From contig CALURT010000010.1 of assembly GCA_944323245.1 (NCBI GenBank), positions 33,374-97,373 of the forward strand: a DNA stretch of 64,000 bases, written 5' to 3'. The notes under the pieces are model-generated. The model was not told the DNA's origin. It worked only from the letters and a program-made list of their open reading frames with translations, and ran no database searches. Each line of letters starts with the position of its first letter. Position 1 is the stretch's first letter. Source of the stretch: an uncultured Bacteroidales bacterium (lineage in GTDB: Bacteria > Bacteroidota > Bacteroidia > Bacteroidales > UBA932). Shown in pieces: positions 19,908 to 29,012 of the stretch. Made by a program: the position numbers and the translations under genes.

Positions 19908-20591
19908 ATGGAAGAAAAGAAAGCGTTGATAAGTTTCTGCAAGGCAGATATTGCCGGAGGGGACAATGTCGTGATTTACGACCTCGACATGGAAGTCTAC
20001 CCCGGCGATTTCGTATATATTGTCGGCAAGGTAGGCTCCGGCAAGACCTCAATCATACGGACGATAATAGCCGAAAACAGGTTGGCGGGAGGAAAGGGAG
20101 AAGTCTGCGGATACGACCTTACGGCTATCAGAGACAGGGACATCCCCTTCCTTAGACGTAAAATGGGAGTGGTGTTCCAGGATTTCCAGCTCCTGATGGA
20201 CCGAAGCGTGGAGGACAATCTTTCATTCGTGCTGCAGGCCACCGGATGGAAAAACGACAAGGCTATCTCCGGACGTATCGGCCAGGTGCTGGATGCCGTA
20301 GGACTCACGAACAAGGCACACAAGATGCCCCACCAGCTTTCCGGCGGAGAGCAGCAGCGTGTGGCAATAGCCCGCGCCCTGCTGAACGAGCCGGAAGTCA
20401 TCATTGCTGACGAACCTACCGGCAATCTCGACAGCGAGACGGCCGACGGCATCATGATGCTGCTGACGAAAATAAACAGGGAAAGAGGCACTGCGGTAGT
20501 CATGGTCACGCACAACAGGGCCTTGTTCGAAAAATACAAAGGCCGCGTTTTCGAATGCGGCAAGGAAACCTGTCGGGAAAGCCATGAATAA
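19908..20591 (+). CDS. ftsE: FtsE-like ABC transporter ATP-binding protein
   Basis: The 227-residue ATPase has Walker A GKVGSGKT (40-47), Q-loop with F-Q-D-F-Q-L-L, signature LSGGEQQ (144-150) and Walker B VIIADE (164-169) followed by PTGNLD. The GKVGSGKT variant and size match Bacteroidota FtsE, which with FtsX regulates peptidoglycan hydrolases at the septum. No ftsX is adjacent. The next in-frame Met is after the first beta strand, so the ATG at 19908 is kept despite the very close -7 element. It overlaps nth by 8 bases. Confidence 0.88.
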   Translation: MEEKKALISFCKADIAGGDNVVIYDLDMEVYPGDFVYIVGKVGSGKTSIIRTIIAENRLAGGKGEVCGYDLTAIRDRDIPFLRRKMGVVFQDFQLLMDRSVEDNLSFVLQATGWKNDKAISGRIGQVLDAVGLTNKAHKMPHQLSGGEQQRVAIARALLNEPEVIIADEPTGNLDSETADGIMMLLTKINRERGTAVVMVTHNRALFEKYKGRVFECGKETCRESHE

Positions 20592-21234
20592 TCCTCAAAG
20601 GAAAGAACTGTACGGAAACGTCCTCGGATGGTTCCGCGAAAACATGCCCGCAGCGGAAAGCGAACTGCATTTCGACAATCCCTTCCAACTGCTCGTGGCA
20701 GTCATTTTGTCGGCCCAGTGCACCGACAAGCGGGTAAACATGCACACACCTGAAATCTTCAGGAAATACCCCACCCCGGAAATCCTTGCCAACGCATCTT
20801 TTGCAGACGTGTTCAACGACATAAAATCCATCACTTTTCCGAACAACAAGGCCGGATACCTCATAGACATGGCCCGGAAATTGACAAGCGACTACGGCGG
20901 CAAGGTGCCTGAAGAACCGGACGAACTCGTGAAACTCCCCGGAGTAGGCAGGAAAACGGCGAATGTGGTAGCTTCTATCTTTTTCGACAAACCGGTCATA
21001 GCCGTTGACACCCATGTGTTCAGAGTGGCCCGCAGGATCGGACTGTCCGACGGCGGTACTGTGGAAAAGGTGGAAAAAGACCTTACTGAAGCCATTCCCG
21101 AAGAACTGCGAGGCAGGGCCCACCACTGGCTGATACTTCACGGCAGATACGTATGCAAGGCCCGGAAACCCGAATGCGATGCGTGCGGGATACGCCCTTG
21201 GTGCAGATATTACGCAAACAGAGACGAATTATGA
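20584..21234 (+). CDS. nth: Endonuclease III
   Basis: Nth is a bifunctional DNA glycosylase/AP lyase that removes oxidised pyrimidines. The 216-residue protein has the helix-hairpin-helix [12 protein letters not shown] with catalytic K124, D142 in [10 protein letters not shown], and the [4Fe-4S] cluster ligands C191, C198, C201 and C207 (spacing C-x6-C-x2-C-x5-C). It overlaps ftsE by 8 bases and the antiporter by ATGA, indicating translational coupling. Confidence 0.96.
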   Translation: MNNPQRKELYGNVLGWFRENMPAAESELHFDNPFQLLVAVILSAQCTDKRVNMHTPEIFRKYPTPEILANASFADVFNDIKSITFPNNKAGYLIDMARKLTSDYGGKVPEEPDELVKLPGVGRKTANVVASIFFDKPVIAVDTHVFRVARRIGLSDGGTVEKVEKDLTEAIPEELRGRAHHWLILHGRYVCKARKPECDACGIRPWCRYYANRDEL

Positions 21235-22709
21235 TCATAACTTCCGAAAACATACTCCTGTTGGTCTCGGTACTGATCTTCACGAGTATCCTCATAAGCA
21301 GGGCCGGATTCCGCTTCGGTCTGCCTGCATTGCTCCTTTTCCTTATGGCCGGAATGCTTTTCGGCGTCGACGGCCTCGGGCTTCAGTTCAACGACATGAA
21401 ATTGGCCCAGTTCATAGGTACGGTAGCCCTCAGCATCATTCTGTTTACCGGCGGTTTTGAAACCAAAATCAAGGAAATAAAGCCTGTGCTTGCTCCAGGA
21501 CTCATGCTGTCCACTCTCGGAGTGGTATTGACGACTGTCATCACGGGACTCTTCATATTCCTGCTGTCGAAATGGGAACAATGCCCGATAGAACTGCCGT
21601 TCTTCGTATGCCTGCTCCTCGCCGCCACAATGTCGTCCACAGACTCGGCATCCGTATTCAACATATTGAGGAACAGTAAGATGAAACTGAAGAACAATCT
21701 TCAGCCAATGCTTGAGTTGGAAAGCGGAAGCAACGACCCCATGGCCTACATCCTCACTATAGTCCTTATACAGATAGCCACCACCCTTTCGGGCGGAAAT
21801 GCGGCGGACATAAGCAGCTGGCAGATTGTAAAGGACGCAGCCGTCACCCTTGTCCTCCAGTTCGGAGTGGGTGGCATTATCGGAGTGGCAATGGGCTATT
21901 TCTCGGTATGGTGCATGAACAGGGTAAGGCTCACGAACACTCCCCTATACGCAATCATGCTGCTCAGCATCGGTTTTTTCACGTTTTCGGTTACCGGGAA
22001 CCTGCAGGGCAACGGCTACCTTGCCGTATATATTGCCGGCATCATCATAGGCAACCACAGGATACCGAACAAAAAGGACATACTCTCGTTCCTCGACGGC
22101 ATGACATGGCTGATGCAGATCATCATGTTCCTCGCCCTCGGCCTGCTCGTCAATCCGCATGAAATGCTGCAGATGGCTCCTGTTGCCCTGCTGATAGGAA
22201 TTTTCATGATTCTCGTGGCGAGGCCGCTCAGCGTCCACATTTCCCTGCTGCCGTTCAGAAAGATACCGTTCGCCGACAAGACATTCGTATCATGGGTGGG
22301 ACTCCGCGGTGCAGTGCCCATCATTTTCGCCACCTACCCTGTAGTAGCGGGTGTTGACGGGGCCAACGTAATCTTCAACATTGTCTTCTTCATCACACTG
22401 CTCTCCCTTGTGATACAGGGAAGTTCGATAACATTCGTGGCGAAACTCCTGAAACTGAACGACGATACTCCGGAAGAGAAGAGCGAATTCGGGGTCGAAA
22501 TACCGGAAGAAGCAGGAAAACTCGTGGAAATCACCCTGACCGAGGACTCTCTCCTCCATGGGAACACGTTGAAGGAACTGAAACTGCCTGAAGGGATACT
22601 CGTGATGATGATCAAGCGCGACAACCGTTTCATAGTCCCGAACGGCTCTCTCGAACTTCGTGCAGGAGACAGGCTGCTCATAATTTCCGACAGGACAGAT
22701 GATGACTGA
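21231..22709 (+). CDS. Potassium/proton antiporter, CvrA/NhaP2 family
   Basis: The 492-residue CPA1-type antiporter has about 12 TM segments in residues 5-395, with the S-G-S-N-D-P motif in LELESGSNDPMAY and the G-L-R-G-A-V-P-I motif near residue 365. A cytosolic TrkA-C-like domain occupies about 410-492 and ends G-D-R-L-L-I-I-S. It exchanges K+ or Na+ for protons. I start at the ATG at 21231, which overlaps the nth stop as ATGA; an earlier frame opening lies wholly inside nth. It overlaps the next gene by 11 bases. Confidence 0.9.
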   Translation: MIITSENILLLVSVLIFTSILISRAGFRFGLPALLLFLMAGMLFGVDGLGLQFNDMKLAQFIGTVALSIILFTGGFETKIKEIKPVLAPGLMLSTLGVVLTTVITGLFIFLLSKWEQCPIELPFFVCLLLAATMSSTDSASVFNILRNSKMKLKNNLQPMLELESGSNDPMAYILTIVLIQIATTLSGGNAADISSWQIVKDAAVTLVLQFGVGGIIGVAMGYFSVWCMNRVRLTNTPLYAIMLLSIGFFTFSVTGNLQGNGYLAVYIAGIIIGNHRIPNKKDILSFLDGMTWLMQIIMFLALGLLVNPHEMLQMAPVALLIGIFMILVARPLSVHISLLPFRKIPFADKTFVSWVGLRGAVPIIFATYPVVAGVDGANVIFNIVFFITLLSLVIQGSSITFVAKLLKLNDDTPEEKSEFGVEIPEEAGKLVEITLTEDSLLHGNTLKELKLPEGILVMMIKRDNRFIVPNGSLELRAGDRLLIISDRTDDD

Positions 22710-24363
22710 AATCCACCCGGCCGAGGGGTTCGAAGAAAAAATCAGGTACGACTTCCGCAATCCGTTCCGATACACTCCGTCCGAGTCTGTCATCGCCGCA
22801 GCACGCAAGGTAATCTCACACATAGACTCCGATCCAGCCCTGAAAACGGCTTTCGGACAAGGCAAGATGCTTGGCGTACTGACGGTCGAAGACGATGAAG
22901 GACGGAAAGGATTCCTTGCAGCGTATTCCGGAAGGGCCGACGGAGTGTCATGCAACGGATATTTCGTCCCTCCGGTTTACGACACTGAAAATCCGGACGG
23001 ATATTTCAAGGCAAGGGAAGCTGAAATCTCGGCGATAAACGAAAGGATACGTGACATCGAAAACTCCGCAGAATACGTTTCCGCCTCGGAAAACCTCCAT
23101 GAGACGATCATGAGATACCGAAAGGAAGCCGAGGATTTCGCCGTGATGTGTTCCACGAAAAAAGCCGAAAGGAAACTGCGCAGGGAGGCCGGAATTTCTC
23201 CCCGGGAAAAAGAAGCCATGGACAGGGAAAGCATGTTCCTGAAGGCGGAGATGAAAAGAAGAAAAGCGGCTGCAGCCGCAAGGGAAGCTGAAGCCACGGC
23301 TATTCTGACTCCCTTCCTCGAAGAAATCCGTTCGCTGAAAAATCTGCGACAGTCCATGTCGGAAAAGCTGCAGGACTGGCTTTTTTCACAATATACCGTC
23401 TCTAATGCGCTCGGAGAACGGCGTACCATAAAGGACATTTTCAAGGCCAAGGGACTGGTCCCTCCGGGAGGCACAGGAGAATGTGCCGCTCCGAAACTCC
23501 TCCAATTCGCATACTTGCACGGACTGAAACCGCTGTCAATGGGGGAATTCTGGTACGGCCGGTCCCCTGCTGAAGAAATACGTACCTCCGGCAGGTTCTA
23601 TCCGTCATGCAGCCGCAAATGCGGACCGCTGCTTGAATTCATGATGCAGGGACTGGAAATTTCAGACACCGGCGGAGTCTATGGGAAAATCAGGCTGATA
23701 TTCAAGGGGCAGGAACTCTGCGCTGTTTACAAGCCTGCCGGAATCCCGAGTGTCCCGGGAAAGGACGGAAGAAAGTCCCTTACCGAATATCTTTCCGACG
23801 GAGAATGCGAAGGCTGCGCCAAAGGCAGTTACTATCCTGTCCACAGATTGGATATGGATACGAAAGGCATAATGCTTTTCGCCACGACACCCGGAATGCA
23901 GAAAGCCATGCAGGAGATGTTCGCCTCCCGATCCGTAAAAAAGACATACATTGCCGTACTCGGCGGCCGTACATCAGCCGTCAGTCACAAAAAGGGAGAG
24001 AAAGGACTCATTTCAATTCCCCTTGCACCCGACCATGATGACAGGCCGAGGCAGAAAGCGGACTTCGACAAGGGCAAGTCGGCTGAAACCCTGTATGAAA
24101 TCATGGACACGGACGAAAACGGCGGAATGCTCGTGAAATTCTCTCCTCTCACTGGGAGGACACATCAGTTACGGGTTCACTCCGCACACCCGAAAGGCCT
24201 CGGGACGCCGATATCGGGAGACCTGCTGTATGGAGGGGAAGAAAATCCAGATGGTCTGCAGCTGACAGCTACCGGGCTTGAATTCACCCACCCGTTTACG
24301 GGCGAGCACATGCATTTCACCATAGAGGCGGTCAGCACCGGAGAAAGCCTGTCAGACCAATGA
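22699..24363 (+). CDS. RluA-family pseudouridine synthase with long N-terminal extension
   Basis: The 554-residue protein has a C-terminal RluA-type catalytic domain (about 330-550) with HRLDMDTKG and catalytic D385, a G-R-T-H-Q-L-R-V-H motif and a GDLLYGG turn. The first ~330 residues are unusual for the family: an N-terminal block, a charged, probably coiled-coil stretch (about 95-235) and a short conserved segment with P-P-G-G-T-G-E-C-A-A-P-K-L. This long form occurs in Bacteroidota. The RNA site is not predictable. It overlaps the antiporter gene by 11 bases and the convergent ACT gene by 12. Two ATGs stand in tandem at the start. Confidence 0.9.
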   Translation: MMTEIHPAEGFEEKIRYDFRNPFRYTPSESVIAAARKVISHIDSDPALKTAFGQGKMLGVLTVEDDEGRKGFLAAYSGRADGVSCNGYFVPPVYDTENPDGYFKAREAEISAINERIRDIENSAEYVSASENLHETIMRYRKEAEDFAVMCSTKKAERKLRREAGISPREKEAMDRESMFLKAEMKRRKAAAAAREAEATAILTPFLEEIRSLKNLRQSMSEKLQDWLFSQYTVSNALGERRTIKDIFKAKGLVPPGGTGECAAPKLLQFAYLHGLKPLSMGEFWYGRSPAEEIRTSGRFYPSCSRKCGPLLEFMMQGLEISDTGGVYGKIRLIFKGQELCAVYKPAGIPSVPGKDGRKSLTEYLSDGECEGCAKGSYYPVHRLDMDTKGIMLFATTPGMQKAMQEMFASRSVKKTYIAVLGGRTSAVSHKKGEKGLISIPLAPDHDDRPRQKADFDKGKSAETLYEIMDTDENGGMLVKFSPLTGRTHQLRVHSAHPKGLGTPISGDLLYGGEENPDGLQLTATGLEFTHPFTGEHMHFTIEAVSTGESLSDQ

Positions 24364-24780
24364 AAGCAGGGCTTCGTCGTTCAAAGCCTTCATCCCGGCC
24401 CTGCCGATTACTTCAGCCGTCTTCTCCGGATTGTCCGTCCTGAACACAAGAATACCCTTGTCGGCAAGCATGAATGAATAAAGATATGAAATGCCGATTC
24501 CCGCGGCGCTGATAATGCTGACCGCATCAGCAGCCCTTCCGGGATAATTGTCAAGCGTAATTGCGAAAACATCCGATTCGTCAGCTGAGATTCCGGCATC
24601 CTTCAATGCCTTTAACGCTCTCGCAGGCTCGGAACAGATTATACGGTAAATCCCGTATTCCACCGTATCTGAAATGGTGGAAGCTATGAGTTGGATACCA
24701 GCCTCCTTGAAAAGATCGAGGACTTTCAGCAATGTGCCTGACTTGTTCTCGACAAAAACCGATATTTGATGTACAGTCAT
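24352..24780 (-). CDS. Tandem ACT-domain protein
   Basis: The 142-residue protein consists of two ACT domains (about 3-68 and 71-140): V-E-N-K-S-G-T-L-L-K-V in the first and a shorter N-Y-P-G-R-A-A-D-A-V opening in the second. It has no enzyme domain. Such proteins bind amino acids. It lies 8 bases downstream of the phenylacetate-CoA ligase gene, a pairing often seen with aromatic amino-acid 2-oxoacid metabolism, so it may sense an aromatic amino acid (inference). Confidence 0.88.
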   Translation of the reverse strand: MTVHQISVFVENKSGTLLKVLDLFKEAGIQLIASTISDTVEYGIYRIICSEPARALKALKDAGISADESDVFAITLDNYPGRAADAVSIISAAGIGISYLYSFMLADKGILVFRTDNPEKTAEVIGRAGMKALNDEALLSLV

Positions 24781-24788
24781 AAAATTTT

Positions 24789-26087
24789 CTATATCAATGT
24801 CTTGCGAAGATCCCTGACACGGACTGCCTTGCCTTCGCCCTGAGCGATCGAGCCCTTCGGCACGAGGCGTACCTGAGGAGTAATGAGAATCTCGTCCCTC
24901 AGCTGTCTCGTAATTTCCTTGGTGAGGGACTGCAACCTTGCATAATCATCCGTAAATTCCTTCAGTTCCACCTCCACAGTCATGGTATCGTTGGCATCGA
25001 GATTGGTGAGCGTAATCAGATATTCGTTGCCGAGTTCAGGGAACTGCATCAGTACGGTCTCAATCTGTATCGGGAAGATATTCACGCCTTTCAGAATCAT
25101 CATATCGTCGCTGCGGCCTTTCATCCTGTCAAGCCGCCTGTGATGCCTTCCGCAAGGACATTCTCCCGGCAGGATTCTCGTAAGATCCCTCGTCCGGTAA
25201 CGCAGGAGCGGCATGGCCTCCCTATTGAGCGTAGTAAGGACAAGCTCTCCGATTTCCCCGTCCGGAACAGGTTCGAGAGTAACCGGATCCACAATCTCGA
25301 CTATGTAGTAATCCTCCCAGATATGCATCCCGTTCTGCTCCTGACATTCGAATGCGACACCCGGACCGCACATTTCAGACATTCCGAACGAATTGTACGC
25401 CTTCACCCCGAGCATCTTCTCTATTCTGCGCCTCTGCTCCTCGGAATGCGGTTCGGCACCTATTATCAACGTAGTAAGTTTCGTATCTTTGCGCGGGTCT
25501 ATTCCCATTTCTTCCATTACTTCATAAAGTCTTCCGGCGTAACTCGGTATCGCATGCAGTGCAGTGGTACCGAAGTCGGTAATGAACTTTATCTGTCTTT
25601 TGGTATTGCCCGCTGCTGCAGGTACCGTCAGCATTCCGAGTCGCTCGGCGCCGTATTGAAATCCCAAACCTCCGGTAAACATCCCGTACCCGGAAGAATT
25701 CTGGAATACATCTCCCGACCTGAGCCCGACCATATAGAGACAGCGGGCAACGGCTTCCGCCCATTGCTCCAAATCCTTTTTCGTATGCAGAATGACCGTA
25801 GGAGTCCCTGTCGTCCCGCTTGAAGAATGCAGTCTGACCACTTTCTCCATCGGCACGGTACAGATTCCGAAAGGATAATTGTCTCTGAGGTCCTGTTTGG
25901 TTGTAAACGGTATTTTCGTGACATCGTCCAACGTACGGATATCATCTACCGTAATGCCTGCGTCATGAAAGCGCTTCCTGTAAAACTCCGAATTCATGCA
26001 TGCTTTCAGAGTATCATGCAGCCTTTCCATCTGCAGGTTTTCTATCTCGCTCCTTTGAAGAGTCTCGAATCGGGGATGCAAATACAT
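24789..26087 (-). CDS. Phenylacetate-CoA ligase (PaaK-like)
   Basis: The 432-residue adenylate-forming enzyme has the phosphate-binding loop SSSGTTGTPT (88-97), a Y-N-S-F-G-M-S-E-M motif and the Y-R-T-R-D-L-T hinge. The PaaK C-terminal domain carries the M-I-L-K-G-V-N-I-F-P motif. It activates phenylacetate or indole/aryl acetate with ATP and CoA. Together with the ACT protein downstream it suggests handling of products of aromatic amino-acid oxidation; no indolepyruvate oxidoreductase is in the window. It follows hpf by 9 bases. Confidence 0.93.
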   Translation of the reverse strand: MYLHPRFETLQRSEIENLQMERLHDTLKACMNSEFYRKRFHDAGITVDDIRTLDDVTKIPFTTKQDLRDNYPFGICTVPMEKVVRLHSSSGTTGTPTVILHTKKDLEQWAEAVARCLYMVGLRSGDVFQNSSGYGMFTGGLGFQYGAERLGMLTVPAAAGNTKRQIKFITDFGTTALHAIPSYAGRLYEVMEEMGIDPRKDTKLTTLIIGAEPHSEEQRRRIEKMLGVKAYNSFGMSEMCGPGVAFECQEQNGMHIWEDYYIVEIVDPVTLEPVPDGEIGELVLTTLNREAMPLLRYRTRDLTRILPGECPCGRHHRRLDRMKGRSDDMMILKGVNIFPIQIETVLMQFPELGNEYLITLTNLDANDTMTVEVELKEFTDDYARLQSLTKEITRQLRDEILITPQVRLVPKGSIAQGEGKAVRVRDLRKTLI

Positions 26088-26096
26088 GGGATTTCG

Positions 26097-26387
26097 CTAA
26101 TTCGCTCTTTTTTCCTTGGTCCTTACCAATTTTTCTTTCAAGGCATCGACGCAGTCCACTACTGCATCTTCGAACGTGCGGGCGTTTCTTTCGATAACCA
26201 GGTCATTGCCAGGAATCCTTACAATCAGTTTCACGTTCTTGTTTTCATGTTCCGGCAGCAGCGACATGGCAACCTCAACGGCGATAATCCCATCGTAGAA
26301 TTTGGAAAGTTTCGATACTTTCTTCTCTACAAAATCCAGCAATTTCTGGTCTGCGTTGAACTTGATGGATTGTACTCTAATCTCCAT
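26097..26387 (-). CDS. hpf: Ribosome hibernation-promoting factor (HPF/RaiA family, short form)
   Basis: The 96-residue protein contains the single sigma-54-modulation/S30Ae domain: an opening I-R-V-Q-S-I-K-F-N-A-D, a Y-D-G-I-I-A-V-E-V core and N-K-N/V-K-L-I-V-R-I-P-G-N-D-L-V. Such factors bind the decoding centre and silence ribosomes in stationary phase. It starts inside the end of xerC (11-base overlap); xerC-hpf linkage is common in Bacteroidota. Confidence 0.92.
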   Translation of the reverse strand: MEIRVQSIKFNADQKLLDFVEKKVSKLSKFYDGIIAVEVAMSLLPEHENKNVKLIVRIPGNDLVIERNARTFEDAVVDCVDALKEKLVRTKEKRAN

Positions 26388-27477
26388 TTTTACCTCCGAT
26401 TTTAGCCCGTGGATGGGCAGTTTGATATATTTTTTTCAGTTTGGCGACGGTATTGTGCGTATAGACCTGGGTCGCTGCAAGCGATGAATGCCCGAGGAAC
26501 TCCTTTATCGAGTTGATATCGGCTCCCGAGTCGAGCAGTTCCGTGGCCACTGTATGCCTCAGGACGTGAGGGGACTTTCTGCCGGTAATGTCCGTCTCCT
26601 CTCCCAATCCTTCCTTGACAAGCCTGTCGACCAGTGCAGGATACAGAGGTCCGCCTTTCAAGGTGACATACAATGGGGACGACCCGTTCAATCCGCCTTC
26701 CACCATCGTTTCAACCGTGTGTAAATATAATGAAATTTCTTCATACAACGATGGAATTATCGGAATTTCTCGCGTTTTATCTCCCTTTCCTCTGACTTTC
26801 AGCATCCTGCGTATACCATCGAAATTTTCACGCCTCAGCGAGCACAATTCCGCCCTTCTGATACCGGTGGAATACAGCGTGGCTATCACGATTCGTTCGA
26901 GGCGTTTCCTGTAGAGCCATTCATGAAAACGTACAGGATCATCTTCGAGTCCTTTCATGTGCAGGAACACTTCATCCGCACTTTCCCTGTATCCTCTGTC
27001 ACGGGAAGCGACATAGTAATCAATGAATTCCGAAGGAGACAGATCCTCGGGATAACGGACGAAGATCTCTGTACGCCTGAAATACGTGCGCATATCGCTT
27101 TCCCGGTAAAATTCCGGCAGTCTCTTGCCCGTTTTCGGTTTCTTTACAAGCCTGACAGGATTCGAGGCCAGAATGCCGTTCCTCACAAGGTATCTGCAGA
27201 ATCCGCTTATGGCCGATACATGAAGATTGACCGTCCGGGGAGATATGCCGTTGTTTATCAGCATGGCTTCATAACGTCTGATTTTCTCGGGAAGAAGGGA
27301 GCGGACGAGAACCGTATCGGGATCTTCAGGAGACCGGACATCACTGTCGGCCACGGGCATGACGAAAGAGAGGAAGCGGTCCAGGCAATCCCCGTAAATT
27401 TCGCATGTCCTCGACGAAAATCTTCTGACAGAGGATATGTATCCGACATATCCGTCTATGAGGCTGCTCCCTGACAT
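26377..27477 (-). CDS. xerC: Tyrosine recombinase XerC with an internal insertion
   Basis: The 366-residue protein has the N-terminal SAM-like domain (about 5-105) and the tyrosine recombinase core with R207 (TGIRRAEL), K230 (RGKGDK), H303-x-x-R306 (HVLRH), H329 (LGHSS) and Y338 (YTHN). It should resolve chromosome dimers with XerD at dif. Between LPEF (about 120) and R207 there are ~87 residues, against about 40 in typical XerC, so residues about 137-185 are an insertion. I start at the ATG at 27477 because it follows the cca stop by one base (TGACATG); the frame opens 29 codons earlier inside cca. Confidence 0.88.
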   Translation of the reverse strand: MSGSSLIDGYVGYISSVRRFSSRTCEIYGDCLDRFLSFVMPVADSDVRSPEDPDTVLVRSLLPEKIRRYEAMLINNGISPRTVNLHVSAISGFCRYLVRNGILASNPVRLVKKPKTGKRLPEFYRESDMRTYFRRTEIFVRYPEDLSPSEFIDYYVASRDRGYRESADEVFLHMKGLEDDPVRFHEWLYRKRLERIVIATLYSTGIRRAELCSLRRENFDGIRRMLKVRGKGDKTREIPIIPSLYEEISLYLHTVETMVEGGLNGSSPLYVTLKGGPLYPALVDRLVKEGLGEETDITGRKSPHVLRHTVATELLDSGADINSIKEFLGHSSLAATQVYTHNTVAKLKKIYQTAHPRAKIGGKNGD

Positions 27478-27478
27478 G

Positions 27479-28993
27479 TCATCGGTCCTTTCTGACGGGT
27501 ACAAGTCCCATTTCTGAAGCGCGCTGCCGCATGAGTCTGTCGGCTTCCCCGAAATCATTGTCAATGATTCCGTCGAGTATGGCGTTTTTCACGGTTTCCT
27601 TTAGTTCCCCTATTTCCCGGCAAGGCGGTATCCCGTACAGTTCCATGATATATTCTCCGGTAATCGGGTTTTTGAAGTTCCTGATTGCATCCTTGGCCTC
27701 TACCTCGACGAGTTTCTGCCGTACTATATCGAAATTATGTCTGAGTTTCTCCACCTTGCGCGGATTCTTGGAGGTAATGTCGGCATTGCACAGCAGCATG
27801 AGGTCGTCTATGTCGTCCCCTGCATCGAACAGCAGACGCCTTACGGCGGAATCCGTCACTTCCTCGGTCACGAGAGCTATGGGGCGGAGATGCAGCAGCA
27901 CAAGTTTTTCCACATATTTCATTTTCTCGTTCAGAGGCATCTTCAGGGACTTGAAAATCTTGGGAACCATCCTTGCCCCCACTACCTCGTGCCCGTGGAA
28001 TGTCCAGCCCGACTTGGCGTCATATCTTTTCGTTGCCGGTTTTCCTATGTCATGCAGCAGGGCGGCCCATCTGAGCCAAACGCATGGTTCAGTCCTCGGT
28101 TTCGAAACCGGGACTCCGTTTTCGTACTCGTAATCATTCAGCCTGCACCCGGCAATGTCCTTGATTTCAGCGGCAGCCACATTGTCCAATACCTCAAGCG
28201 TATGCGAAAAATTTTCCTTGTGGCCGCGGCCGTCCACGCTTTCCGTCCCCTTCAACCGGCACAGCTGAGGCAGGATATATTCCAACAGGCCCGTCTGCTC
28301 CAACAAGCTGAAACCTATCGACGGACGGGGACATACGAGGATTTTGTTCAATTCATCTGCTATCCTTTCCTTGGACAGGATTTCGAGCCGGCCTCTGTTC
28401 CTGCGCATCGATTCGAGAGATTCGGGTACAATCGTGAATTTCCTGTCGCCGTCGCTCAGTTTCGTGGCGAACCTTACGGCTCTTATCATTCTCAACGGAT
28501 CGTCGCTATAGGTCACGTCCGGGTCCAACGGGGTGCGGATAATGCCGGCAGCAAGGTCACGGATTCCTCCGAACGGATCCACGAGGGCGCCGTAATCCTC
28601 CTCCTGCAGGCTGAAAGCCATGGCATTTATCGTAAAGTCCCTTCTTTTCTGGTCGTCTTCAAGGGTGCCGTTTTCGATTATCGGCTTGCGGGAATCATAC
28701 CGGTATGACTCTTTCCGCGCTCCGACGAATTCCACTTCCACTCCCTTGTATTTCAACATCGCAGTCCCGAAATTCCGGAAAACAGACACGTTGGCGTGCA
28801 GCTTTTCGCCGATGGCCTCGGCAAGTTCTATCCCGCTACCTTCCACCACTATGTCTATATCCTTGCTCGGACGCCCGAGAAAACAGTCCCTCACATAGCC
28901 TCCAATGACAAACGCCCTTACTCCGAGAGAGCGCGCTGTCCCGGAAACAATGTGGAATATTTTCCCGTCCAAAAAACCTTGAGTAACAGTCAT
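27479..28993 (-). CDS. cca: CCA tRNA nucleotidyltransferase with HD domain
   Basis: The 504-residue class II nucleotidyltransferase adds or repairs the 3' CCA of tRNA. It contains GGYVRD (31-36) and the metal-binding D45-x-D47 in KDIDIVV. The RRDFTINAMAF motif follows, then the RNA-binding neck with R-M-I-R-A-V-R-F-A-T-K, and an HD domain with LLHDIGK near residue 320. The encoded tRNA-Thr in this window lacks a CCA end, so such an enzyme is needed. It lies between the HsdR-N-like gene and xerC. Confidence 0.93.
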   Translation of the reverse strand: MTVTQGFLDGKIFHIVSGTARSLGVRAFVIGGYVRDCFLGRPSKDIDIVVEGSGIELAEAIGEKLHANVSVFRNFGTAMLKYKGVEVEFVGARKESYRYDSRKPIIENGTLEDDQKRRDFTINAMAFSLQEEDYGALVDPFGGIRDLAAGIIRTPLDPDVTYSDDPLRMIRAVRFATKLSDGDRKFTIVPESLESMRRNRGRLEILSKERIADELNKILVCPRPSIGFSLLEQTGLLEYILPQLCRLKGTESVDGRGHKENFSHTLEVLDNVAAAEIKDIAGCRLNDYEYENGVPVSKPRTEPCVWLRWAALLHDIGKPATKRYDAKSGWTFHGHEVVGARMVPKIFKSLKMPLNEKMKYVEKLVLLHLRPIALVTEEVTDSAVRRLLFDAGDDIDDLMLLCNADITSKNPRKVEKLRHNFDIVRQKLVEVEAKDAIRNFKNPITGEYIMELYGIPPCREIGELKETVKNAILDGIIDNDFGEADRLMRQRASEMGLVPVRKDR

Positions 28994-29012
28994 CGGTTGT
29001 TCTCCGTTATAA

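Noticed and set aside
21153..21230. An upstream start for the antiporter inside nth
   Set aside because: The added residues are polar and out of keeping with a CPA1 transporter; the ATGA overlap at 21231 is the normal coupling.
26377..27477. Integrase of a mobile element
   Set aside because: It lies in a cca-xerC-hpf run with no att-like repeats or phage genes, so a XerC role is more likely.
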